From NCBI GenBank assembly GCA_029448655.1, contig JACCLO010000015.1, positions 124,001-188,000 on the forward strand: a stretch of DNA of 64,000 nucleotides. Reading direction: 5' to 3'. Numbering within the stretch: the stretch's first letter is position 1; every line of letters begins with the position of its first letter. Both the position numbers and the translations under genes were made by a program. Under the pieces are notes generated by a model. It saw nothing but the letters and a program-made list of their open reading frames with translations, made no database searches and had not been told where the DNA came from. This stretch comes from Wolfiporia cocos (taxonomy: Eukaryota > Basidiomycota > Agaricomycetes > Polyporales > Phaeolaceae). Below are positions 1 through 8,082 of the stretch, one piece after another.

Positions 1-331
1 GTCCTGCAGCCGTTTGCCTAGCTTCTGCGCTTCAAACGATGTAGGGATCTAGCCTGTCGCTCGAGAGGTTTTCTGCAAACTCACAAACACTTTCGCATTA
101 GCTCGTTCCACCGCGGTGATGCTGCACGACATCTGGACGGCACTACCTTAACATCTGCTCTTGAAGTTGGGAAATCAAGCTCTGCGCGATCTCAGCTCTG
201 ATGGTCGAGAATTATTGTCTTAGGGCAATCCTTGAAGATTTCGGGCTCAGGGCTGGTAAGTAAACTGGTACTTGACAACACTGAATTATATGCTTTGGAT
301 ATTGGTACCGCTCCTGAAACTACCTTTATTG

Positions 332-489
332 AGACCGCCACCTCCACAACCTTCACTACCTCCGCGACCTCCGCGACCTCCGCGACCTCCGCAACCTCCG
401 CGACCTCCGCAACCTCCGCAACCTCCGCAACCTCCGCAACCTCCGCGACCTCCGCGACCTCCGCAACCTCCGCAACCTCCGCGACCTCT
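332..489 (-). repeat. RGG-encoding minisatellite, copy 1
   Basis: A 9-bp-based tandem repeat of ACCTCCGCG/ACCTCCGCA units. Read on the minus strand it is GGAGGTCGC-type DNA and encodes Gly-Gly-Arg/Gly-Gly-Cys runs. The same repeat type occurs at about 1841-1905 and 3303-3492, there with the Gly-Arg sense on the plus strand. The plus-strand reading (Ala-Thr-Ser repeats) is only a frame of the repeat and is not called as a gene. Confidence 0.85.
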
Positions 490-648
490 GTAGCTGCTTT
501 GGCTAGCCGGTTACATGTTACAATCGTAATATTTAAAGCTGTTTACGCAATGCAGCAAGATCCTCCGAGATGAGGTTAATAGTTTGGCGATAGTTGGTTG
601 ACTGGACAGGAGAGATGCTCCCTTCATTTCCCCAGCCCTTGGGAGAAT

Positions 649-1225
649 TCAGTCAAATATTGAGAAGAGTCGATGGAGAGGGGCACTCACGGATGCATGC
701 TGGGGGTCCGTCCACCATCTAGGAGCATCCGCTCCTTGATCCTGCTTCCAGGTCCACCATGCATGCTCTTGTGCAAGACCTAACAGGTTTTCAGAAAGGA
801 TGGTGGTCTTGGGAATGACGATGGCAGCAATATCGATGTGAGGTTCCTCGGACCAGATGGTGGCATCGGCAATGGCTTCGATGGTAGGAGGGATCTGAAC
901 GGATTCTCCCGCGAGCATCAGCTCTCCGAGAACGTTCCTGGCGGCAGTCTAAATCAAATGAGCTTTCTGACTAGACCAAAGGACATGGCAGACAAACCAG
1001 CTCCGTCTTGAGACCATTCTCCCAACGGATGAGATGGTCTTGGGTGCTAGGTTGAAGTGCATGGAGAGCAGACTCACACCTCCAGCTGATGATGGACAGC
1101 AGGTCACGGTTGACACTGATGTGCGCCTGTCTGAGCTGTTCCGGACTGGGGGACATTGTGGGTGAGAGGAGGAATGAGGACGATGAGTGTGGGAGGAGGC
1201 GGATGAAGAGGCATCTAGTATTCAA
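649..1225 (-). pseudogene. Unassigned two-exon coding fragment
   Basis: Two minus-strand open segments join across a plausible 52-nt intron (donor GTTTGT near 1007, acceptor TTTAG near 956). Downstream of the first exon the protein reads as a balanced globular sequence with NVLGELMLAGESVQIPP and then LLGLAQEHAWWTWKQDQGAD. A further GTGAGT donor lies near 685. The composition and splice signals suggest real host coding sequence, but I do not recognise the family. It sits next to the KDZ transposase remnant in the opposite direction. No complete start or end was found, so it may be a fragment. Confidence 0.35.
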
Positions 1226-1550
1226 TCGGTCACACTTGTCTACCGTGGTGGAAGTTCACAGTACAACTACCAAGATAGTGGCTTGCGCTGGGTGGCGGGA
1301 TGCCACGGCACATGTGTGCCGGCCGCCGGTCCGAGGTTGTGGCATCCAAGACCATGGGTAAATATTCATCCTCCGTATCTCCCTCACGGTGGTCCCTGAT
1401 CCTAAGATTGCTCTCTCCCATCACTGCCTCCCGTCACTGCCTTTCTATTGTGGCCTCCCACCCCTGCTTCCCACCTCTGCTTCCCATTGTTGCTTCCCAT
1501 TGCTTCTGAGCATCACCGGGTGCTGCACTCTTCTTTGCTGTGGAGCAAAG

Positions 1551-3205
1551 ATGGGACCAAAGGGGCGCGTTATTATCCCCAAGGAGAAGGTGGTACATGT
1601 TGTGCGGAAGGAGCGACGCAACTTTCATGGAATAACTTATATTCCTATTCCAAAAGAACGGAACAGGCCACCTGAAGGCCCAAGGAACTCCTCTCCATCA
1701 AAGTCACCTGGCAAGGTCGGCAGCAATGTTGTTGAGGATTGTGGAGGAGGAATGGACTTTCTGCCTGTCTCGGAGAGTGTGCGGAGACAACAGTGTAAGG
1801 TGCGGTATCCACTATGTTGAGGTGGAGGAAGTTGCAGCCATGGAGGTCGCGGTCGCGGTGGTCGTGGTGGTCGCGGCGGTCGCGATGGTCACAGTTGTAG
1901 AGGTCGCAGAGGTTGCGGTCATGACAGCATCCATTATTCAGGCTGTAATTAATGTTTGGAATCATTTTAGACTCAGAATGATTTCCTACGGGATTGGCTG
2001 CCCCATCGGGATGCATACCTGGCTATACTACTCGACTCTGATGCTCCACCAGACCCAAGGATATGCTCAAAGTGTGGCACACGGCAGGGCGATTGGCAAT
2101 GTCTAGAATGCTTTGGTCGACCGGTGACATGCATCGACTGCTGTCAGCTAGTGCATCTGCAGCATCTGTTCCATTGAGTCCAAAAGTGGGGCGGTCGCTT
2201 TTTTGTTCGCTCCTCACTACACGAGGTTGGGATCAAGCTTGAGCTGGGGCATGCTGGAAGGCGGTGTCCATATCACATTTCTGGTGAAACTCTGATGGAA
2301 ATGGAGAAGGAGGGGGAGGACGACGACGACGACGACGACCAGGGGGCTGAAGCGGAGAGGGAGGAGTACACCTTGCGCACAGAATCAAGCCCATTCCGAG
2401 GCACCGGTCGGAACGGCAGCATGTTGACGGTCGTGGATATGACGGGCATTCACCATCTGGATGTCAACTGGTGTGGATGTGAAAACTGCCCACCACGTGA
2501 CCAGCAGCTGCTTGCAATGGGACTGTATCCGGCGAGTACACTGCAGCCACAGACCGCCTTCACATTCCGGGTGCTTGATGACTATCTATTGACGAACAAA
2601 GAATGCAAGACGTCTGCCATGAGCTACTACAGCCGGCTCCGTCGGGTGACGGACAATGCTTTCCCACAGCGGGTACCGGTACGTAAATCAAATAATACCA
2701 GCATTCTAGGTGGAGATGACAATTGGATTACAGGATAGGTACCGGGAGCTGCTGAGGGTATCACGACAGTGGAGGAATCTAAAGTACCGGAAGTGGCATG
2801 GATTTGGACATGACCTTGGACGGAAGGTTGGCTCGGGAGATCTGGCAATCTTCTGTGCAGCCTGTCCACAGCCTGGGGTCAATCTACAAGATGAATGGGA
2901 GCAGGATACAGACCAGTGCGTAACCCCTATTTTTGAAGGCCAAACCTCTGAGGTGCTCCAGATGGAAGTACAGCAGAAGCATGGTGATGGACGGTAACTT
3001 TACTGCAGAGCACCTAAGAACAAGGCGGCCAGACGATGATGTGTGGCTGGGAGATGGGCATGGGTTCATGGTAGCAGAGGCAAGATACAAGATTCATTTG
3101 GCAGCGGCCAAGGAGAGCAAACAGGTGAAGCGATCTCACATGCCAGATAGAGATCATGGGGAAAGGGGCATTTCATGGTCGACAAAGGGCATTGGGAGCA
3201 CCTAG
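1551..3205 (+). pseudogene. KDZ-family (Kyakuja-Dileera-Zisupton) transposase, decayed
   Basis: The order of blocks matches basidiomycete KDZ transposases. A CxC1-like start (MGPKGRVIIPKEKVV) is followed near 2050-2280 by a CxC2 zinc cluster with ICSKCGTRQGDWQCLECFG, then CIDCC and a distal GH...CP. Next come the conserved blocks GIHHLDVNWCGCENCPP, TAFTFRVLDDYLL and DRYRELLRVSRQWRNL, then CAACPQPGVNL, then DGNFTAEHL carrying the first acidic residue of the RNase H fold, and DDVWLGDGHGF. Two introns are plausible (donors GTACGT near 2677 and GTGCGT near 2917). The copy is broken: an in-frame TGA at 2175-2177 stands where the family usually has Arg, a minisatellite is inserted at about 1841-1905, and the sequence degenerates after GIGST near 3205, so the rest of the catalytic domain is missing. 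KDZ elements are cut-and-paste DNA transposons often found with TET/JBP genes in mushrooms; no TET gene is present here. Confidence 0.85.
1841..1905 (+). repeat. RGG-encoding minisatellite, copy 2, inside KDZ gene
   Basis: Repeats of GGTCGCGGTGGTCGTGGT type encode Gly-Arg-Gly-Gly-Arg on the plus strand. The tract lies between the CxC1-like and CxC2 parts of the KDZ coding region and is followed by a Gly/Arg/Cys-rich degenerate stretch up to about 1935. It is not part of the usual KDZ protein. Confidence 0.75.
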
Positions 3206-3302
3206 GCAGGGAGATTCGAGTTGTGCTTTGGGAGCAGGGAGTACTGTTGTGGCAGCTGTGGAGATTGCACAGAGTGAGGATGAGGTGGTTGCAGCCGCTG
3301 GC

Positions 3303-3492
3303 TGCTGAGGCTGCAGAGGTTGTGGCAGTCGCGATGGTCGTGGTGGTCGCGGTGGTCGCGGTCGCGGAGGTCGCGAATGCCGCGGAGGTTGTGGTCGCGG
3401 TGGTCGCGATGGTCGCGGTGGTCGCGATGGTCGCGGTGGTCGCGATGGTCGTGGTGGTCGCGGTCGCGGTGGTTGTCGTTGCAGCTGTTGTT
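3303..3492 (+). repeat. RGG-encoding minisatellite, copy 3
   Basis: About 190 bp of GGTCGCGGTGGTCGCGAT units, encoding Gly-Arg-Gly-Gly-Arg-Asp repeats on the plus strand. It directly follows the broken end of the KDZ transposase and ends about 60 bp before the 5' LTR of element 1. Other frames stay open through the tract only because the unit lacks stops. Confidence 0.85.
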
Positions 3493-3554
3493 GCCTCTCG
3501 TGGTATTGGGCATGCTGACAATTGTTCTCAGAGGTCAACGTGCCACGATCATCG

Positions 3555-4174
3555 TGTCACAAGAATTCTCCTAGTTTCCCTATATTTCTTACTATTTTTC
3601 CGGCAATTCTACGAATTATCTACGATTTTCTAGACCAATAACTAGCTTATCTGGTTCATAAGTTAACGGTTACATACGTGCCGAATGATGGCCGCGTTAT
3701 CTCCCGTAACGACGGTCTTATCTTATCACTAGTAGTTACCATCAGTCACATGTCTAGTTCCAGCCAATCGGACTTTCCGTCCGGAAGCAGTCAGCGTATA
3801 AACGTCAGCGGACCGGGCTTTGGTCACGCCCCGTCTTTGTAAAGACAAAGAGCGCAAAACGCCATTCGCGCGGCCTACGCCGCCTTTCTATATCCCGGTT
3901 TTGATCGGCATATGTATTTATCGTATATTACTAAGTACTTAGGTACCTGGGGACTTGTACATACGAAAATGGACATTAGTATTATCTAATAAGACTGTTA
4001 GGGGTCTTATTTATTATGTATATATACTGGACTTGCTGAGCGCTATTGCCTCAGTTCTATTCATTGCATTCATACTACGAGTTAACCACTCAACGTATCC
4101 TGCTTAACAACTACTTATCTCTTGCCTAACCAGCAAATACCAAGAACATATCAAGTAAGTGTTATCTTGTGTTA
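3555..4174 (+). repeat. 5' LTR of Ty3/Gypsy element 1
   Basis: This 620-bp sequence starts TGTCACAAGAATTC and ends TTGTGTTA, and is repeated at 12600-13219 at the same length with a few percent difference. A TATA box (TATATATA) lies at 4019-4026. It is followed by an inverted repeat, CTGAG (4036-4040) and CTCAG (4050-4054), and by AGTTCTATTCAT (4053-4064), which is complementary to the site just after this LTR. The left flank is KDZ-associated sequence; no matching target duplication was found beyond the 3' LTR. Confidence 0.93.
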
Positions 4175-4175
4175 T

Positions 4176-4187
4176 ATGAATAGAACT
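4176..4187 (+). promoter_or_regulatory. Self-primer binding site, element 1
   Basis: ATGAATAGAACT begins one base after the 5' LTR and is the perfect reverse complement of AGTTCTATTCAT at 4053-4064, which sits about 34 nt after the start of the TATA box, where transcription should begin. No TGG-type tRNA primer site is seen at the expected place. This is the arrangement of Tf1-type self-priming, in which the 5' end of the mRNA primes minus-strand DNA. The complementarity is seen directly; the mechanism is inferred. Confidence 0.75.
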
Positions 4188-4876
4188 TGCTTTCGCCCCC
4201 GCCCTCTTTGAGGGTCTGGGATTTTTTCTTCTTAAGGGTTTTTCGTCGCCGTCTGCGCACCCCTGCTCGCCGCCAGGCAGCGGGGTATCCTTAGTGGGTT
4301 CTGGGGGATCACCGCCTTCGGGCAAATAGCCGGACCGTAGGCTTAAGCGGAACCAGGGGACTGGCTGTCAAGCCTTTCCCCATATGTTGGGAATCGATGG
4401 CAACGGTGTAACATCTTGACCGGGCCGGAGACGACCTTCTCGCCTATCCCCAGGCATACAGGGGCCACTCTATTTAGAGTTGGGATGGTGGGCACGAGTT
4501 GCCCTGCCTAGAACCGCTGCCGATACGGCTTCAGAACGATAGAGTTCTGGCCTTGGCGCCCTCTAAGTCCCTCAGGGCATGGGTTTGGTTTAAACACTGG
4601 CAGCCACCTAACTGGAGTGAGGCGTGGGCACATGCGGGGTGTAATACCCCAAATCCTGCATTCCCAGGCGTCAAGGGAAGACGACCTGCTGTATCCCCCA
4701 CCTGGTAGCGTGAGAGAGACGCAATCCAGTCGCCGACACTAACTCCGGTCGAGGGCGGAGCGCCCATTGACGCCGGAGGATAAGCACACGACACATCAAG
4801 AAGCGACGATAAGCCCCGACAGAAGACCGCGTGATTTCCACTAGAATAGCTTACTTAGACTTCTTTTGACGTAGTC
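4188..4876 (+). other. Untranslated leader of element 1
   Basis: About 690 bp between the primer site and the first ORF. No convincing gene is present. Directly after CGCCCCC there is a hairpin, CCCTC-TTT-GAGGG (4202-4214 region), followed by CTGGG. Element 2 has a different hairpin at the same place between the same flanks. The stretch probably holds packaging or translation signals. Confidence 0.5.
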
Positions 4877-5692
4877 ATGCCGAAAGCACCACGTTTCACG
4901 GTTACTCCGAGAAACGCCGCTACAGGGGAGCGCGAGGAATGGCACATTGCCGCCTCTAAATCGCTCAAAGACCGCATCTCCGCGGTCACAGCCCCAAAGC
5001 GAGGAAAGTCCCGAAAGGGCAAAGACGTCTTCTACAGGAAGCCGAACCCTGACCCGGAGGAGATCCGAAGGGTCAACCACGAGGCCGCCCTCGCCGACAT
5101 CAGGCGGAAGAAGCTCGACAAGCTTTTCCGACAGAAGGAGAAGCTCGAGGCTCGGATCCAGAAACAATCACTGGATCAGCTAATCGCCGAGGCAGCCAGG
5201 AAGAGGGTTGAGGACGAGAGAATGGTGAGGAGTCTTCGGGAGCGAATCCAGCCCCCAAAGAAGTCGCTGTTGGAGAGAGTGGAGGAGCTTAGGATGCCGG
5301 CCGAGTGGGTCGAGAAGCGGGGTCTTGCGAACCCCAAGGACGTCCACTGCACGGAGAAGAAGTGGGACTGGTTCTTAGACGTCGACAAACAGATGAACGC
5401 CGCCCACAAGAACCTCTTCCGGCTATGGAAAGCCCCCGACGCAACCACTACGGCCCCGATCATAGCAAAATTCACCACCCTCATCACCGACTTCGACGAT
5501 CTCTCCACACACCTGGAGCAAAGGGTCCGTCAGGACTCCATGAAGAACGAAGATCTCCGCCGCCTCGAAAAATATCTCAGGAGGGTGGAGCACGTTTTTG
5601 GAGACCTAGACGTGAAACAGCACATTACGTACTTAAAAACACACCTAGTACATAGCGGTCTCAACTTCGACCTCGGCAAACCCCAGCTGTAG
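4877..5692 (+). CDS. Accessory ORF of Ty3/Gypsy element 1 (unknown function)
   Basis: A 271-residue ORF with an ATG start lies between the 5' LTR and gag, where Ty3/Gypsy elements normally have no gene. The protein is highly charged and probably mostly helical, with a Lys/Arg/Glu-rich middle (residues about 80-150) that could form a coiled coil. A similar ORF lies at the same place in element 2 (20206-21162, minus). Shared points are the N-terminal VT-NAATG-E-W-I pattern followed by a KS[LV]K segment, and a C-terminal helical part beginning C-T-x-K-x-[WY]-x-W. I see no signal peptide, membrane segment, zinc knuckle or enzyme motif, and no function is assigned. Conservation in two diverged elements argues that it is a real gene. 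Confidence 0.75.
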   Translation: MPKAPRFTVTPRNAATGEREEWHIAASKSLKDRISAVTAPKRGKSRKGKDVFYRKPNPDPEEIRRVNHEAALADIRRKKLDKLFRQKEKLEARIQKQSLDQLIAEAARKRVEDERMVRSLRERIQPPKKSLLERVEELRMPAEWVEKRGLANPKDVHCTEKKWDWFLDVDKQMNAAHKNLFRLWKAPDATTTAPIIAKFTTLITDFDDLSTHLEQRVRQDSMKNEDLRRLEKYLRRVEHVFGDLDVKQHITYLKTHLVHSGLNFDLGKPQL

Positions 5693-5700
5693 TAGATAGA

Positions 5701-5783
5701 AAGTCCTGAAAAGGCATTATTTTTTGGTGCATGGCATTGATTGCGAAAAAGTCCTGAAAAGGCATTTAAGTCCTGAAAAGGCA
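5701..5783 (+). repeat. Triple hairpin motif between accessory ORF and gag
   Basis: AAGTCCTGAAAAGGCA occurs three times, at 5701-5716, 5749-5764 and 5768-5783. Each copy can form CCT-GAAA-AGG, a short stem capped by a GNRA-type loop. The spacer at the same place in element 2 carries three stems capped by GACA. The motif could act in RNA packaging or in translation of the downstream gag; that is inference. Confidence 0.6.
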
Positions 5784-5844
5784 CTTTTTCTTGAATTATC
5801 TTTTAAGGAAGAAAATAACTCAAGCTGACGAATACTGTCCAGCA

Positions 5845-5970
5845 ATGGTGTCTTACACAATCATCCAAGGCGCTTTGTACAACACCCACAAGGTGGCTAC
5901 GGCCTACCGCCCCGCCGTCGGCAAGCATGCGTGGCCCGGAGAGCAAACCTGCTTGATGGACTACCTGTGA
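5845..5970 (+). CDS. Short ORF in frame with gag, ends in TGA
   Basis: The ATG at 5845 opens 41 codons (MVSYTIIQGALYNTHK at the start, CLMDYL at the end) and stops at TGA 5968-5970. The same frame is then open into gag. The gag frame has no ATG until 6409, well inside its conserved-looking part, so this small ORF is probably the true N terminus of Gag. The two could be joined by stop-codon readthrough, or the TGA could be a disabling mutation. A splice joining them in frame was not found. Element 2 starts gag with an unrelated N terminus, which gives no guidance. Confidence 0.5.
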   Translation: MVSYTIIQGALYNTHKVATAYRPAVGKHAWPGEQTCLMDYL

Positions 5971-8082
5971 GTTGTATTCGGCATCAGAGTTAGGGGGAGT
6001 GTTACCTCCTTCAACTCAATTCCGGCGCATGTGCGCCCATTCCTGAACGTAAACCACACGGCGTACATCAAGTACTATGGGGAAGATTCGACCAGGAACC
6101 ACATCTCGTGGTGGAGGTGGGACAACTATTGTACCGCCATCCCCCTGTCGGACCTCATAGTCCTGTACGGTGACGTCCACTGGTACTCCCTGGAAGAAGC
6201 GTCGCCACGCACGAGAGCCGCCAGGCTCTTCAACCCGGAAACACCCGCACGCCGAGCAGTCGTCACCCCCGAAGGCAGCGAGACTCCACGACCGGAAGAA
6301 CCGGTCGACACGGAGCCCCTATTTGGGACGCTCCCCGATCTCCTCCATTCATACGAAAGGAGGACCCTGGAAATCGTCGCGCAGCCAGAAAGGAGCGAAA
6401 ATGAATTGATGGGAAGGCTGCAGCGCACCTTGGAAGTAGCCGCCTCAGACGAAGTTCTGCAGGTGGGAAAGGAAGCTTACAGGGAAGCGCTGTACCAAGC
6501 CAAGAACCACCTCTACAGCAACCTCGCGGCTTACAAAAGCCGGGTAGACACGGATATGGAAATGGTCTGGAATAAGACCAACCAAATTCGGAGTCATAAC
6601 CAGGTGCTTCAGAACAGAATTGAAGCACTAGAGGAAGCGGAGAGTTTGCGGCAACAATTGGATACCCTTTCCGAAAATCGGTTCGTCCGCATAGAAAAAG
6701 ACATCGCAGTACTGCAAAAGCGTCCGGCAGTCCCAACCGCAGGACCCAGCGGTGCCCAGGTCACGGCACTAATTAATAGAATTGACCAACTCGAAGCGGA
6801 GTTAACCGCTCTAAAAAACGCACCGGCAGCCGCGGCAGCAGCAGCCACAACGGTCAACTTCCAACAGACCAAACCGACTCAGCCGCCCAAATTCTCGGGC
6901 CCCAAGGATTCCATCTCATCGAAAGAGTGGATCCAAAAAATGGGCATGTATTTCGCAGACGCCAAGGTGACCCTCGAGGAGGACAAGGTTCGCCAAGCCC
7001 TGCTACGGCTTACGGGCGAGGCCTACCAATACATGTCACCGGTAGTTGATAAAATCGCTGCCGGACAAACCTCGGGGCACACCTGGAAAACGTTTGCGGA
7101 AACGATTGAGAAGGTGTACGGCAAGAAGACGGACAAGGAGATTGCCGAAAAAGAGATTGAAGGGTACTTCGGAGACGAAGGGAAAAAGAAGCTCCAATCG
7201 GACTTCTTCTCTTGGGCACAGAAGCTCAGAACCCTGGCTCGCCTGGCCGAGACTGACAACAAAACATTGTTCAGTCACATCAAACGTATCCTTCCGGAAA
7301 AGGTGCGAGAAACCCTCGCTACCTTGGAATCGGTGCCTGGCTTCACAATGCCGACCGACTGGGAGGTATACCTCGATATGGCCATTGACCTCTACAAGAG
7401 GCAATACCCGGATAAACTCAAAGGCAAGATCTTTGAGGAAGAAAAGAAGAAGGAGTTGTCGGGGTCTGGCAAGACCGCCGACAAAGCTACGTCGAAGCCT
7501 GCCAAGGCTGATGACAAAGGCAAAGGCAAGGCAAAGGAAACCGGCTCTTACGGGAAGGACTGTCGCAAGCACCCTGGACAACACAAATGGGGCGACTGTC
7601 CTGAGAACCCTAAGAACAAGCCGAAGGAAGCCAAGCCGGCCAGTAGTGGAAGCGGAACGACGAAGCCGACAGGCTCGTCGAGCGGAACGCAACAGTCGGG
7701 CCAGAAGAAATTGGACCCGAAAAAGAAATACAAGGTCCGAGTTGTCAGCACCCAGGAACTGGTGACTGACGACGAAGATGAGTCTCCCCAAGCCACCGTA
7801 GGGACCATCCGGACCAACGTTCCGAAGCAACCAGAGGTGGTTCCTCTGGCCCCCACTACGCGCATCAGCGATGAGGAGAAAAGCGGGAGCCCGGTGCGAT
7901 CGGCAGAAAGCACCAGCCCCATCCAGACCCAGTCGACTGGTTCGACTTCGACTGCGCCTACACCGTCGGGCGACTCCATCAGGACACATCTGCCCTGGCT
8001 TCGCAAGCGGATAGCCGACTCCGCAAATACCCTGGGCATCTACGGAAGCTCTGCCTCGGGTTTTCCCACCGAGCACATGTGA
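5971..8082 (+). CDS. gag: Gag polyprotein of Ty3/Gypsy element 1
   Basis: The frame is open from just after the TGA at 5968 to TGA 8080-8082. A helical, coiled-coil-prone region (about 6380-6800) is followed by an Ala-rich linker and the retrotransposon capsid-like core. The core starts near PPKFSGPKDSISSKEWIQKM and continues through VRQALLRLTGEAYQYM and VYGKKTDKEIAEKEIEGYFG to TDWEVYLDMAIDLYKRQYP. The tail is Lys/Ser/Pro-rich and contains DCRKHPGQHKWGDCPENP, a Cys-His cluster in place of a classical CCHC knuckle. The Gag of element 2 aligns along the core. Gag should form the cytoplasmic particle that packages element RNA. The start codon is uncertain: the ORF as scanned begins at a GTG (6031), which a eukaryote would not normally use. 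Confidence 0.85.
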   Translation, partial: VVFGIRVRGSVTSFNSIPAHVRPFLNVNHTAYIKYYGEDSTRNHISWWRWDNYCTAIPLSDLIVLYGDVHWYSLEEASPRTRAARLFNPETPARRAVVTPEGSETPRPEEPVDTEPLFGTLPDLLHSYERRTLEIVAQPERSENELMGRLQRTLEVAASDEVLQVGKEAYREALYQAKNHLYSNLAAYKSRVDTDMEMVWNKTNQIRSHNQVLQNRIEALEEAESLRQQLDTLSENRFVRIEKDIAVLQKRPAVPTAGPSGAQVTALINRIDQLEAELTALKNAPAAAAAAATTVNFQQTKPTQPPKFSGPKDSISSKEWIQKMGMYFADAKVTLEEDKVRQALLRLTGEAYQYMSPVVDKIAAGQTSGHTWKTFAETIEKVYGKKTDKEIAEKEIEGYFGDEGKKKLQSDFFSWAQKLRTLARLAETDNKTLFSHIKRILPEKVRETLATLESVPGFTMPTDWEVYLDMAIDLYKRQYPDKLKGKIFEEEKKKELSGSGKTADKATSKPAKADDKGKGKAKETGSYGKDCRKHPGQHKWGDCPENPKNKPKEAKPASSGSGTTKPTGSSSGTQQSGQKKLDPKKKYKVRVVSTQELVTDDEDESPQATVGTIRTNVPKQPEVVPLAPTTRISDEEKSGSPVRSAESTSPIQTQSTGSTSTAPTPSGDSIRTHLPWLRKRIADSANTLGIYGSSASGFPTEHM

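Noticed and set aside
232..573. ORF with Ala-Thr-Ser repeats
   Set aside because: One reading of the RGG-type minisatellite; other frames are equally open.
5967..6071. Intron joining the short ORF to gag
   Set aside because: A GTGAGT donor exists, but no acceptor at usable distance keeps the gag frame.
8059..8082. -1 frameshift site for gag-pol (TTTTCCC)
   Set aside because: The heptamer does not allow both tRNAs to re-pair after a shift, and the TGATG overlap gives a simpler explanation.
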